A DNA stretch of 64,000 nucleotides, from assembly GCF_028372415.1 (NCBI RefSeq), contig NC_092872.1, positions 393,350,853 through 393,414,852 of the forward strand, written 5' to 3'. The notes beneath the pieces are model-generated. The model saw only the letters and a program-made list of their open reading frames with translations, was not told the DNA's origin and ran no database searches. The stretch's first letter is position 1; the number at the start of each line of letters is the position of its first letter. This DNA is from Notamacropus eugenii. Taxonomy: Eukaryota; Chordata; Mammalia; Diprotodontia; Macropodidae. The position numbers and the translations under genes are program-made. Below, one piece after another: positions 53,821 to 64,000 of this stretch.

Positions 53821-55284
53821 TCTAATCCAATGTCACATAGTCATTACGTGACAAAACCCAGACTAAGACATGTTTCACTAGCTTTGTGATCTTGCTAGTT
53901 TGATCAGCTTTGGTCAGCAACTATAAATGAAAAATGCAGTCAGTTGTTCATGCTCCTAAAGATGATACTTTGATATGGGGCCAGGGAATCTGAGGGGTTA
54001 AAAATGCTCACTATGTATGATCAGAGGGAAAAAGTGGTAGGACATGGAAAAGTGGACTTAAAAAAAAGGATGCAAAGTTTTCAGTTCTACCCAATTTGTG
54101 ACTCTTCTCCAAAAGATAAAGAGACAAAGTACCTCAAAGTTTCAGTTGGCTAAGGCCAGTTCCCCTGTTCTTCTGTCAGACTTTTCTTTCCCTACTTTTC
54201 AGCAACACAATTTCTGATTCAGTCTACTAGATGGTTAACTCCAAGCCCTTTTTTAAAATTTCCTTCTCTTTGTTTTTCATAGTCCTCTGGAATTTCTCAG
54301 CCCCGGAATGATATATAAAAATAATTCTGCGACACACTTGGTGTGATGCCTAATATAAACACACCAAAATGCAGGTTTTCTAATTAAGTGCCACTTTCAA
54401 AGTTACAAGACTGGCTCACAAACCATGTACCAATGCTGCCCCCTGTCTGAAAACATCCAGTTAAACATCCTTCTTTCCAACATTGCTTTTCCAGACTTTT
54501 ACAGAAAAAGGCTCAGTCTCATTTTTTTCTTAAATAAAAAGTCCTTCTCTCTCTCTTTTGCAATTAGTTTCCCCTCACCCTGATGAGAAACAACTGGTTG
54601 CAATTTTCTGTGGGTAAATAATATCTTAAGATGAATAATCCACTTATTTTTAAAGTAGAAAAGGAACAATGACATTGGTATTATGCAAAGTCAAGAAGAG
54701 TTGAAAAGTCCTTGACTAGGCATCAGGATAGAATCCTAAGGTGCCTGGTTTTATGAGAGAGCTAAAGGTAAATTTCTCAAAAAAAAAAGAGTAAAATTAT
54801 CCCAACTTTTACATTGGACAACACAGCAAAGTCACTGAGGTTCTCTCCTGGGCGCAAAGGCCTATGTTGCATGCTTGGTATTTATCAGTAAAGTTGTTAC
54901 TAATTGGACTGCCAACGTGATTGATAGGATTGATAGGAGCAGAGGAATAAGAACCAAATATTTTGCCTTATTTGTGGTTATAGATATGGTCAATTCCAAC
55001 CACCATTCTGTGGAATGTATATTGAATTGAGACCACTCATGCTTCTTTAAAACCAAAACTAGGGCTTGAGAGATGGTCAAGGCAAAACATAAAGCTCCTT
55101 CTATATCTTCTCCCCATCCAACTTCCCACTACCCCATAGAGTCACAGATCTCCATCCTGACCAGTACTGATGCTCTGGATGTTACAGTTTCAATGAGTAA
55201 AATCAGTTCAGATGAAGGAGCAGAGGTCTTCAGGAATCAATCCTGTGTCTGACTCCTCTGATTGCTCTACCCTACCCCCAACAT
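53821..55284. other. Unassigned 1.5-kb stretch
   Basis: 53821-53890 may be a MIR scrap ('tcacatagtcattacgtgac'). The rest shows no repeat and no credible gene, and is a candidate unique region. Confidence 0.45.
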
Positions 55285-55350
55285 GGCTATCAAGTCAACA
55301 AACATTTACTAAGTGCCTACTATATATCAGACATGGTGCTATGCTGTAAT
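55285..55350 (-). repeat. L2 3' end fragment
   Basis: 'tcaacaaacatttactaagtgcc' and 'atcagacatggtgctatgc': inverse L2 terminus. Confidence 0.7.
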
Positions 55351-55434
55351 ATTAATAAGTAGCAGATGTGTCCTCTATCCCTTGAGATTTCAGAACAGGG
55401 CCAGTTGGTGGAAGGTGGAGCTTTCTCACAGTGG

Positions 55435-55562
55435 AATGGGCTTTCTGGAAAGATCATAAGGTTCTGATCACTGATCATCCATCAGGAATATTATAGAAGA
55501 AAATTTTAACATGGAGAGATTGATTTATAGTCTCTTCCAACACAAAGATTCTATGATTCTTT
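55435..55562 (+). repeat. Possible CR1/L3-type 3' end
   Basis: 'tgatcatccatcaggaatatt' and 'gtctcttccaacacaaagattctatgattc' resemble the 3'UTR of CR1-like LINEs ('..cccttccaac..attctatgattct'). Confidence 0.45.
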
Positions 55563-55984
55563 GAAATACTTATGATGGCAAGCAACTAGGAAGTTCCCAG
55601 TAATACTGGCCCCTCCTCATTCTCTCTACTCTGAAAAATGCAGGTTGTTCGTAGATCTACAGAAATAGTTCCCAGTTGCCCTTGGGATAGTACTGCCCTA
55701 TTCTTTCAGGTTGCCTACTTTGCTAAGTCAAAGGTTTCAGGATGATTAGGCAGAGGACCACTGAGAAGATGAAATAGAGAGAAGAGGAATGTGCACATTG
55801 TAGTCCCTCTCCATCTCCCTTTTTTGTATAGGTGGCTGCAAAAGAAACAAATATCTGTAGTTCTACTAGAAGAATTTAGCAGGTGATTGTGAGTGCAGAA
55901 TGTGAATGTTTGTGAGAGAACAGGGAGTGAGATTAGGCACAGATATTCAGATAAAGTGTTGGTGCAGTGCCTACTCATCTGGAA
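55563..55984. other. Unassigned stretch
   Basis: A 93-codon minus frame (55715-55996) is open but unrecognised. No repeat family seen. Confidence 0.45.
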
Positions 55985-56205
55985 TTCAAGCAACACGATG
56001 TAGTGGCTAGGGTACTAGACGTGGAGTCAGCAAGAGCTGGGTTTCAATTCCACAGTAAACATTAGCTGTGTAACCCTGGGTAAATCACTTAACCTCTCTA
56101 GCCTCGGTTCCCTCATCTGTAAAATGAGGGTGTTTGTATTTGATTCAATGGCCTCTAAGGTCACTTATCTCTAAATACAAAATGAAATCTTGAAATATAT
56201 GATTT
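55985..56205 (+). repeat. MIR-type SINE, near full length
   Basis: 'gatgtagtggctagggtactag', 'attagctgtgtaaccctggg', 'taacctctctagcctcggttccctc' and 'aatggcctctaaggtcac' in forward order. Confidence 0.88.
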
Positions 56206-56375
56206 AAAAGATTGAATCATTGCCTACAACCCGACAGATCAAAGTGTACAGGGGTTAGTATAAAAGTAAAGAAACCTGAGGCCCAAAGAGCTTACTAAGT
56301 AGCATCTTCCTCTGCCCCTAGATATTATGGTACAGTCAATGCCCTGGAATTGTGACCTAGTCCCTAGTAACCCTC

Positions 56376-56428
56376 ATTCTCAACACACACACACACACAC
56401 ACACACATACACACACACACACACAAAC
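56376..56428. repeat. (CA)n microsatellite
   Basis: About 25 CA units with one TACA and one AAAC interruption. Confidence 0.97.
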
Positions 56429-56689
56429 ACATTTAACATATGCTAGTATGGAGTTAACAATGATGAAGATACTGAGATCCAGAAAATTAAATTATGTATG
56501 TTGTGGTATGTCTGGACCATGAGCATCTGAAATAGTTTCTATGACAAAAGGAAAGGAAAACTAAGGAAGGAAAACTAACAAGCAACTGTGGCCTAAGACA
56601 TAACATGATATAAAAAAACTGTCAGAAATTGAATTATGCCTTCTCTTCAATGGTCCCTTTAGAATTCCGTTGCCAAACTTATCAAGATC

Positions 56690-56860
56690 AACTTACTTAG
56701 TTCAACAAGCATTTATTAGACCTACTATGGTCAAAGTCTGTGAAAACAAAGGCAATCATTTAAAAAACCCTTGTCCTCAAGAATTTTACTAGGGGGAAAT
56801 GGGTACACAGATAAGTGAATACAAATGTATACAAAAATCAATATAAAATAATTTAGGGGG
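56690..56860 (-). repeat. L2 3' end fragment
   Basis: 'tcaacaagcatttattagacc', 'ttgtcctcaagaattttac' and 'tgggtacacagataagtgaat' are inverse L2. Confidence 0.7.
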
Positions 56861-57220
56861 AAAAGTGAACACTAACAACTGGAGCAGTCACAGCTGGAGA
56901 TCAAGAAATACCAAGCTAGAGGTAAAAAAAAAATGGCCGCTTATCACAATTGCAAATAAGGTAAAGCCCCAAACCACATACCAAGTAGGTACTAACCTCT
57001 GGAAATATGGAAGTTATTAGAACACTATTTGAAGATAAGACAGGAATAGAGATGGAAACAGAAATGGAGACAAAGACATAGATGTATAAAAATATATCCT
57101 GATTTAAGTTTTGCAAAAATGCTGGTTTTCATGCAGAATTTGAATTGTGTGACAGACATAAAAGGGTTATCTTCAGTGTTAGATCACTATCCTCCACAGG
57201 CCTAAGATGCACAATGCCCC
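56861..57220. other. Unassigned stretch
   Basis: AT-rich, with short 'gatggaaacagaaatggaga' purine runs near 57050; no family or gene. Confidence 0.45.
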
Positions 57221-57445
57221 ATTCTTATTCAGTCATTTTTCGCCATATCTGACTCTTCAGGAGCTCATTTGGAGTTTTCTCGGCAAAGATATCAAAGTGG
57301 TTTTCCAGCTCATTTTACAGATGAGGAAACTGAGACAGAGTTAAGTGACTTGCCCATGGTCTGAAGTCAGATTTAAACTCAAAAAGATGAGTCTTTCTGC
57401 CTCCAGGCCCAGCACTCTACCCAGTGTACCACCTAACTGCTCTAA
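57221..57445 (-). mobile_element. tRNA-derived SINE with RTE-like tail (MAR1 type)
   Basis: Same family as 2578-2792. The RTE-like tail in inverse is 'attcagtcatttttcgccatatctgact', followed by 'tttctcggcaaagatatca', 'gatgaggaaactgagacaga' and the head 'tctacccagtgtaccaccta'. Confidence 0.85.
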
Positions 57446-57574
57446 TGCCCCCTTTCCCCACCTCCCAAAGAATGCTCTATCAGAAATCTATACATCATGC
57501 TAAGGGCAGTAGAAGAAATTGAGAAAGTAGGGAAACAAGACCAACTGAGAAAAAAAAGCACAGAGATGGACTAT

Positions 57575-58075
57575 AATCTTTGGTTCAGAGATTTCACCGC
57601 AAAGCATTTATCCTAAAGAGGTCATTGACAAAAACAGGCTCCATATACACTATAATATTTATAACCATAATTTTCATGTTAATGAAGAACTAGAAACATG
57701 GTAAATGCATCAAGTGGGAAATAGATTTTGGTACATGAATGTAATAAGATATTATTACTGTGCTGTAAGAAAGGACAGATATAATGAATCCAGAGAAGTC
57801 TAGAAAGACTTACATGAACTGATAAAAATAGAGTCAGGAAAACAATATAAATAATGTTTACAACAAAGCCAAACAGAACAATCAAAACTGAATGTTGTAA
57901 AGGTATAAAGAACAAGCTTGGTCCCAAAGAATAAAAAAAAGGAAGATATATCCCCCACTGCTTAGTAGAAGTGGGAGTCTTATAGGTATGAAATATTGTA
58001 CATGATGTTGAATTTGTTTTTAATGTATTGATCAGCTTTGCTAGATTTTTTTTCCCTTTTTTAAAAAAATTCTTA
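57575..58075 (+). mobile_element. L1-D: L1 3' end
   Basis: 'gggaaatagattttggtacatg', 'tattattactgtgctgtaag', 'tagaaagacttacatgaactgat' and 'gaatgttgtaaaggtataaag..aacaagcttgg' follow the end of ORF2 and the 3'UTR of an L1-related LINE. It is 5'-truncated and non-coding. Confidence 0.65.
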
Positions 58076-58560
58076 TAAGAAATAGGGGAGGAAGAGGAAA
58101 ATAGGAGAAAATATAGGCAATGTAAAAAGTATCAAGATATATGTTTTAGAAAAGAGATGGGCATAGAGGTAGAAGGGAGGGGAGAAAGATGGTGGAGAGA
58201 AAAAAGATGAAAGAGAGGGGAAGGAGAAAAAAAGAGGAAAGACAAAACTGGAACAGAAAGATAAGGGAGAAGAAGTGAAGGAGAAGTTGGAGAATATGGA
58301 GAAGGAAGAAAACAGGGAAGAAAAATTAAGGGATATGATGGGGAAAAAAAGAGCAGAGGAAGAAAACTAAAAAGATAATCTGGAAAAGATAGGGGAAAAA
58401 TTATTGGGGAAAATGAAAAAGAGCAGAGAAGGTAGACTCAGACTGTGTATGGGGAAGGGAGAGAAGATGGAGAAGAGAGAGAAAGATGATGCAGAAAAGA
58501 GAAAAGAGAAGGACAATAAAAGTTGGGGAAAGAGGAGAATCTTAAACAACATTAAAAAGC
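58076..58560. repeat. Polypurine (GA-rich) tract
   Basis: About 480 bases almost free of pyrimidines on the plus strand, made of irregular GGAGAA, GAAAAAG and AGAGG units. It directly follows the L1-D 3' end. The open frames on both strands (58367-58552 minus, 58404-58607 plus) are compositional. Confidence 0.88.
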
Positions 58561-58656
58561 TAGAGAAAGGTCAGTCTCTGGTACTTAGGACAGTGTATTT
58601 TTATTAATGAATTTTTAATGGAATGGGAAGATCTTTCCCATCCATTGATAGACCTA

Positions 58657-59150
58657 TGTGACCTGCTTAAGTCACATGGAAGCCTAAGTCACATGAGTTG
58701 GAGTCACACGAATCCTGTGGTGGGAGGAGCTTGTGGGAGTGGGTGGAACAGGAAGGGGTGGAGCAAGAGAGGTGGAACAGGAAGAGGCGGAGCTGGAGCA
58801 CAGCTGAGAGGAAGTTGGTCAGTGTAGTCAGAGCTGGGAAGGACAGAGGAAGCAGGCAGTGAGGACTGTTTGTTTGTAGGAAGACCTGATAATATTATAG
58901 ACTTCTTGGTTACTATGATGGATTTCTTTGTTGCTATGATGGCTTTGGCTTTATGGTTTGGGGTCTTGGCTTTTTGATGTCTGAATAAATGTTTTTCTTC
59001 TGCCTTCTATGTGGAGAGTCTGTCATATTTTGCAATTCAGAACTACGCCGACATTTTCATACTCCCCGTTGGTGCTGTGAATATTGCCTTGGCCACACCA
59101 ACAAGCGTAGGAAACCTGACGGAGATCACGGAGATCACGTATAGGTCACA
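58657..59150 (+). mobile_element. Solo LTR of an endogenous retrovirus-like element
   Basis: A 494-base segment starts TGTGACCT and ends AGGTCACA, a perfect 8-base terminal inverted repeat with the TG..CA ends of LTRs. A polyadenylation signal ('aataaa' at 58984) lies about two-thirds along, followed by a T/C-rich stretch and a GC-richer, CpG-containing end, fitting U3-R-U5. No internal viral region lies next to it on either side, so it looks like a solo LTR left by recombination. I see no matching target duplication. The family is not named; its kept CpGs suggest it is younger than the L2/MIR layer. Confidence 0.65.
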
Positions 59151-59235
59151 AAAAAATAAGCAAGCAAGCAAAAAGCAAAACAAAACAAAACTCAGGAGTT
59201 AGTCATCAAGATATAACCGCTAATCCCATGAGTCC

Positions 59236-59312
59236 TTTATGTTGGATATGTTGGATCCTTATGTTGGATATTTCTACCATGTTGGATCCTTATGTTGGAT
59301 ATTTCTGCTAGA
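59236..59312. repeat. Short tandem repeat of about 34 bases
   Basis: 'ttatgttggata' occurs three times (about 59240, 59261, 59293), with 'tgttggatcc' between; about two full units. Confidence 0.8.
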
Positions 59313-60892
59313 ATAATTCAGTAGCAGGACAGAATCCAGTAGCAAAAGTAAGGCAAAAGAAAAATGTATTGCATCCTTCTGGAACCAAAGTGACTTGTTT
59401 CCCAAAAAATAATTTTGTAATTTGAACCCATTGTTCTACACCATTCATCTGTTCTGCCAAGTTCAAATTAACCTTGTAAACATTCCACCTGTCCACAAAT
59501 TCTCCCCTCCCTCAAATTCTGCTCACCCCAAAGTTCTTCCCTAACTATTTGCCTCAACCCTTGTAACCTTTGGTGAGCAGCAGAGTACCAGCTGACTGCT
59601 CTGGCCAGCTGTAGTCACATAAACCCTAAGAAGAAACGGGAGAGCTACTGTGTAATTACCACCTACTTCTCTGGTTACTATTTGTACCTAAATAAAGTGC
59701 TATTAATGGGACCAGTGACATGAGTGCCTGGAATCAAGAATACTGTAATTTAGGAAAAGGTGCCAAAAATAAAAGGAGAGTTGCCTTGGACTATGATGAG
59801 ATCTTGGAAGACATTGCTCTCTATGGATCATGTTCTCCTTTGTTTCACAAAACTTTATTGAAATATGGCATTCTTTGCATTAAAAAAAGCATTTAGCTCA
59901 GTTTTTTATCCTGGCTGTAATGCAGGCAGGAATTCTGGATCTCATGTAGAAGAATAATGCCATGAATACAGCTTCCCCAGAGTACTGCATTGTCTCTGGG
60001 GCCACATTTGTCTGACCTTTTGCATACTCCCATTAGGCTATGATGACTATTTCTGGACTGCAAAATACTAACTGAAGGACAGATAGATTATATAGTGTGT
60101 CTTCTAAGTGGCAGGTTGCTATGGTTTCTCACTGCAAGAACAAAATTCTCTCCATTAGGTTATCTGAAATCTGTAGTATTGCACCAAAATGTTCCATCCC
60201 AGAAACAGGCTGTCCTTTAATCACAGCTCCGTCTGCTCCAACCCAGATTCCATTGTCCTCCCAGATCAGCGGGGAACAGGATGCAGTTTTGAAGAACAGT
60301 TTCCAAATGCAGTGGGAATTTACAGGACTTTCGTGGGAAGACAAAAAAATAGGTTAGTTCATGTTAGTTCAGATTGCCTTTTTCAACTCTTATTCTGCAA
60401 AGCTCAACTCAATCTTACCTTACAAAAATAAATTGACAAACAGTAAAATCCTGGACAATCTTTATGGTTTTGAGTGCTCAGCACTTGCAAAATCAAACAC
60501 AAAACAGATGTGTTCAGATGCACATACCATCAAAGCTTATGATTAAAATTAAAAGGGGCTTTTTCCAATTATGGTTTGGGACTACCGGGATTCTATGGCC
60601 AAGACAATATCATCCTTCCTTTTTTCTCTATGATTTATGTACCCAGTTCAGGAGGATGAGGAGGGACCTGGGTAATGCCAGATTATGCTGTTCAGTGGAA
60701 TGGAAGCCAAGTAGAGCTACTTGCTGATGGAGTATGGAGTTACCAGGAATGTGGTAAACCCTCTATAAAGAAAGGCTTCAGCGGGAGTTTAGTGCTCCTA
60801 GCTCCTACAGCACTCTAACCCTCCGATCAGAGGGGAAAGATCACTGAGGATGAATTGAGAAGGTCTCTTCTGATACCATCATCTTTCTGATC
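59313..60892. other. Unassigned 1.6-kb stretch with possible old transcript remnant
   Basis: No repeat recognised. A 71-codon minus frame (60344-60129) is followed downstream by a minus-strand 'aataaa' (complement at 59854-59859). On the plus strand 60560-60760 gives a protein-like reading (FSNYGLGLPGFYGQDN, then PDYAVQWNGSQVELLADGVWSY) with a stop inside. I do not recognise either product. Confidence 0.35.
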
Positions 60893-61015
60893 TCCCAGAG
60901 TCACAACCTCAGCTTCCCCCTCTACCCTTTACTCTCTCTATCCACAAATTGTCAAATCTTGGTGCTTCTATCCACAATATAGTAGGCGTTTAATCAGTGC
61001 TTAGTGATGAATTGA
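60893..61015 (+). repeat. L2 fragments (ORF2 piece joined to 3' terminus)
   Basis: 'gagtcacaacctcagcttcc', 'cacaaattgtcaaatcttggtg' match L2 ORF2, and 'tatagtaggcgtttaatcagtgc' is the terminus; about 0.7 kb of L2 in between is missing. Confidence 0.6.
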
Positions 61016-61959
61016 TTCAAATTGTCATGTGTTTAGTTTTCTCAAGCATGTATGCATTTCCTGCAACAAAAATCCACTACAACAAACAAAATTGAAAATT
61101 TATCATAAAGGAATTGGTTAAGTATGTCAGTTTATGGTTCATCAACGGCCATATGAGTGGCAACCAGAAATCTTCTTAGTAAATAATAAAATGGCACTGT
61201 CATAAAGACCACATTCTTTTCCTTCTCTGTTTCTATAACTTTATATCCAATGTAGATCATAGAGCATGCCTTCTCACCCAGACCCCCAGAAAAGTTAACC
61301 GAAGATCAAGGCACTCTGGCAGTTGGCATCCACTCAAAGCCATGGCTCACAGATCCCTTGGTAGGAACTATGATGTTTGAATAAATACTTTATGTTTTAA
61401 ATTAATATGAATGATAGAGGTAAAAGCTCACCAACATGAGTAGTGGCATTTCTACCAGTGAGTATTTACTCCTACCAGCCAGCCAGAGACCATATTAATT
61501 CAAAACAAACTATATTTAATCAAATATAGTGAATAAAGTAAAAAGAAAAGATCTCCCATACATGCACGAGCTATACTGTCCCTTACAGAGACACTCATGG
61601 ATGGTACATGTGGAGATAATACAAATGACAAGAACCCGTGGCCAGGACACATACACTGACAGAACAAATCATGTATACAATGCTGAGAGATTGCTTCTTT
61701 GTTCTACAATAAGTCCATTAACTTTCCTAGACATTTTATCTCTACTGAGTTCATTTTTCAAGACCCTGTGGAATCATAGTTCAGGATTCAGCTGTTCAGT
61801 GACCTTTGTTAACCTCTCAGCTCCCATCTTCTATGGTACAGTGACTAGAAAACCTTTGCATGATTAATATGGATAATATTTCTATAATTCAAAGCTGAGT
61901 TTAGATACTACCACACCTAGCTAAGAGGAATCCACAACAGTTGACTAGGTGGTATTGGG
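61016..61959. other. Unassigned stretch
   Basis: No family recognised. A 112-codon plus frame (61529-61867) is the longest unexplained frame here; it shows no domain I know. Confidence 0.4.
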
Positions 61960-62100
61960 GGCAGGGAGGATGAGAGCTGGGCTTAAATTTGGGAAGACCA
62001 AAGTTCAACTCCTACCTTAAATGTTTACTATTTTTTGTGACCATGAGCAAGTTTTTTAATCTTTCTCACCTGTTTCAATGACCTCTGAAGTACCAAACCT
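61960..62100 (+). repeat. MIR-type SINE
   Basis: 'agaccaaagttcaactcctacc', 'gtgaccatgagcaagttttttaatc' and 'caatgacctctgaagtacc' in forward order, well diverged. Confidence 0.7.
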
Positions 62101-63121
62101 GTTCACGTAGCTATGGTTATATTCCAAGACAAGTTCTCCAAGATAAAATTTACTGCCTGTGTCTAGTGCTGATTCAAAGTCTATGGACCCAGACAACTAT
62201 TTTATTTACAGTTAGAAATTTCTTATTACTCTTTTTTTAACCACAGATGCTTTCAAAACCCAAATTGTGGTCTGTAACCAAAAGAATCCTATCAACTGCA
62301 TGCAAGCTGAAGTTATAAAGCCCACTTCATTCCCAAGATCTTCCTGACTGACATGCATACAAATCTGAACAAGTACAAAAGCTAACCAAAGAAGGTAAGA
62401 TCATTGTCCTTTATATGTCAGGCCCTTATTACAGCTTTATAATGTATATATGCCAATAACAAAGCCTTTCACTTTCACATTGTATGCTGGCCAGTACAGA
62501 ATATATAACACTCTCTTTACACCTATATTATCCAGACCAAAGCTTGCTGATTTTGCTTCTTCAACTGACAATACAACATGAGGAGAAGGATATAGACATC
62601 AAATGTTGACCAAAAAAACTGTTAGCTTCTCTTACATTTTATAAAAAACCAAATTTACCTCTTAAAATTAGAAAACTTATGGATTCAACAACTTTGCTCT
62701 TGGACATGTGGAAAGTTTTTTAAAGGCCTAAATATAAAAAATTAAATACAAATATGCTCAACCTACTCAATTTCAAGAGGCACTTGAATCTATACTCAAT
62801 TTTTGAGAGGCAACAGCAGAGCCCAACACTTACCCCCATTATCAATTAATATTGATTGAACATCAACCGGGAGCCTTATACTGAGTGGTTTGATGCAATC
62901 ATTTGCCATGAAGCACAGGGGCAACAGCTGCTAAGGTTCTGAATTTATATCTTACCTGGAACATTTGCTTCAATCTAAAAAAGTCATCTTCAAATATTTG
63001 AAAGACCATCATGTGGAATGGGAATTAAATGCAGATATTACTCCAGAGGACAGATTTAGGACCAATGGAAGTTAGAAATAGACAAATTTTGACTCAACAA
63101 AAGAAAAACTGAAAACAGTGT
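62101..63121. other. Unassigned 1-kb stretch with exon-like splice signals
   Basis: A polypyrimidine-AG at 62221-62246 and a 'gaag|gtaaga' donor at 62394/62395 bracket 148 bases. One frame reads 32 residues then stops. No protein or repeat is recognised. Confidence 0.3.
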
Positions 63122-63355
63122 GTCATTACAGAGTGTTAGATTAAGAGTCAGAAAGATTTATACAAATTCTTCCCCTAAGTCTTATTAGTTATACTTCCAT
63201 GAATAAGAAGTCACTTGTTTTCTCTGAGTCTGTTTCCTAATCGATAAAATATGAATAATAATTCGTATAGTACTTGTCTCAAAGAATAGGCATAAATGAG
63301 ATAATATTCAAAATGCCTTGCAAAATTAAAAATGTATATAAATACTAGATATCAT
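63122..63355 (+). repeat. MIR-type SINE, near full length
   Basis: 'gtgttagattaagagtcag', 'agtcacttgttttctctgagtctgtttcc', 'aaaatgccttgcaaaat' in forward order. Confidence 0.75.
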
Positions 63356-63359
63356 TAGG

Positions 63360-63520
63360 TTACCTTTTAAAGTAGTGAGCCCCTTAACAATGGAAGTATT
63401 CAAGCAAAGGCTGGCTAACTACCTGTGACCACCACAGAGGATGACTGAATAAAGTAGAAGGTTGAACTACATATCCTCCAATATCCCTTTCAATTCTAGG
63501 ATTCCAATTTTTTCACTAAC
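63360..63520 (+). repeat. Possible CR1/L3-type 3' end
   Basis: 'tggaagtattcaagcaaaggctgg', 'tagaaggttgaactacatatcc' and 'tttcaattctaggattcc' follow the 3'UTR plan of CR1-like LINEs (tail '..caactctaggattc'). Confidence 0.55.
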
Positions 63521-63708
63521 TAAAAATCTCTGAGTACCTAATCAAGATCTTCCCTAAAGAGGAAATGGTAACATATAGATGGGCAAGTCTAGATAATTGG
63601 AATTAGGCACCCCTAACAGCAAAGTATCAGACTATGCCTACTAGGAAATTCAATTCACATTTCTACTCTGATTGCAAAGCCTGATTTTTATTTTTTTGGC
63701 CTTCATTT

Positions 63709-63740
63709 ACCACCACCACCACCACCACCACCACCACCAT
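63709..63740. repeat. (CCA)n microsatellite
   Basis: About ten uninterrupted CCA units. Confidence 0.97.
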
Positions 63741-64000
63741 CTACCAAAACAAAACAAGACAATTTTTTTTAAAGTACCAGGTCTTCAGGGTATATTAAGG
63801 AAAGAGCTAGGGATATAAATTATGTTAGATGAGAAACAGACACTTTACATAAAGAGAAAAGGAGAGAACATCAGCTCAGTGTGTAGTGATAAATGTCAAA
63901 AACTACTAAAGAAAGCAGTCTCATTTTAGCATTGAGTACCACAAGGAATTATTCACAAAATTCCCATGCCTCAGAAAATTTCTCCTAACTGTGTTGATTG
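63741..64000. other. Unassigned end of window
   Basis: AT-rich; nothing recognised before the window ends. Confidence 0.5.

Noticed and set aside
61529-61867. 112-codon frame as a gene
   Set aside because: No domain, no upstream splice or promoter logic seen, and the length is within chance for this window.

Overview
Kind of organism. The window looks like an AT-rich, gene-poor stretch of a marsupial nuclear genome. The evidence is the repeat population: MIR-type CORE-SINEs, many LINE-2 (L2) copies in both orientations, marsupial-type L1 copies, two ORF1-only half-L1 (HAL1-like) elements, and tRNA-derived SINEs whose 3' tails resemble RTE/BovB. Two SINEs (50953-51271 and 53272-53595) resemble the WSINE1 type of Australian marsupials. 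This favours an Australian lineage over an American opossum, but I make that attribution from memory. I found no intact host protein-coding gene, no credible coding exon with conserved splice sites, no tRNA or rRNA gene, and nothing prokaryotic. The window is best read as intergenic or deep-intronic.

Layout. 1-9.4 kb: MIR and L2 fossils, including a 2-kb L2 on the minus strand (4600-6620) opened up by a GATA microsatellite and a TATA/CATA-rich block. 9.4-17.0 kb: a long, old L1 (5' end at 9387) whose ORF2 region is split by two head-to-tail L1 3' ends and cut off by an opposite-strand L1. 17.1-18.8 kb: a MIR, a probable RTE fragment, a GATA repeat and unassigned sequence. 18.8-20.6 kb: an intronless, decayed copy of nucleolin (NCL), the only host gene-derived unit I can name. 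20.8-23.6 kb: an L1 3' half inserted in an L2, with a near-perfect target duplication. 24.3-30.0 kb: two HAL1-like elements lying tail to tail; the second has a GC/CpG-rich 5' end and a largely open ORF1. 30-49 kb: MIR and L2 fossils with stretches of apparently unique DNA, including a 1.9-kb L2 that keeps a recognisable reverse-transcriptase motif (37190-39115). 49.8-59.2 kb: one candidate and one well-supported solo LTR, an inverted SINE pair, compound microsatellites, an L1 3' end and a polypurine tract. 59.2-64 kb: mostly unassigned sequence with a few MIR and L2 pieces.

How the parts relate. No gene set here works together. The logic is transposon stratigraphy: L2 and MIR form the oldest layer, older L1 copies were inserted into it, and HAL1, SINE and LTR copies came later. 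L1 machinery probably also made the NCL retrocopy and mobilised the HAL1 elements. Family boundaries were judged by eye and are usually good to about 10-40 bases. I did not find a convincing new biological system. The best leads are the HAL1 pair, the tandem L1 ends, the TG..CA solo LTR, and a few unassigned stretches with transcript-like signals.
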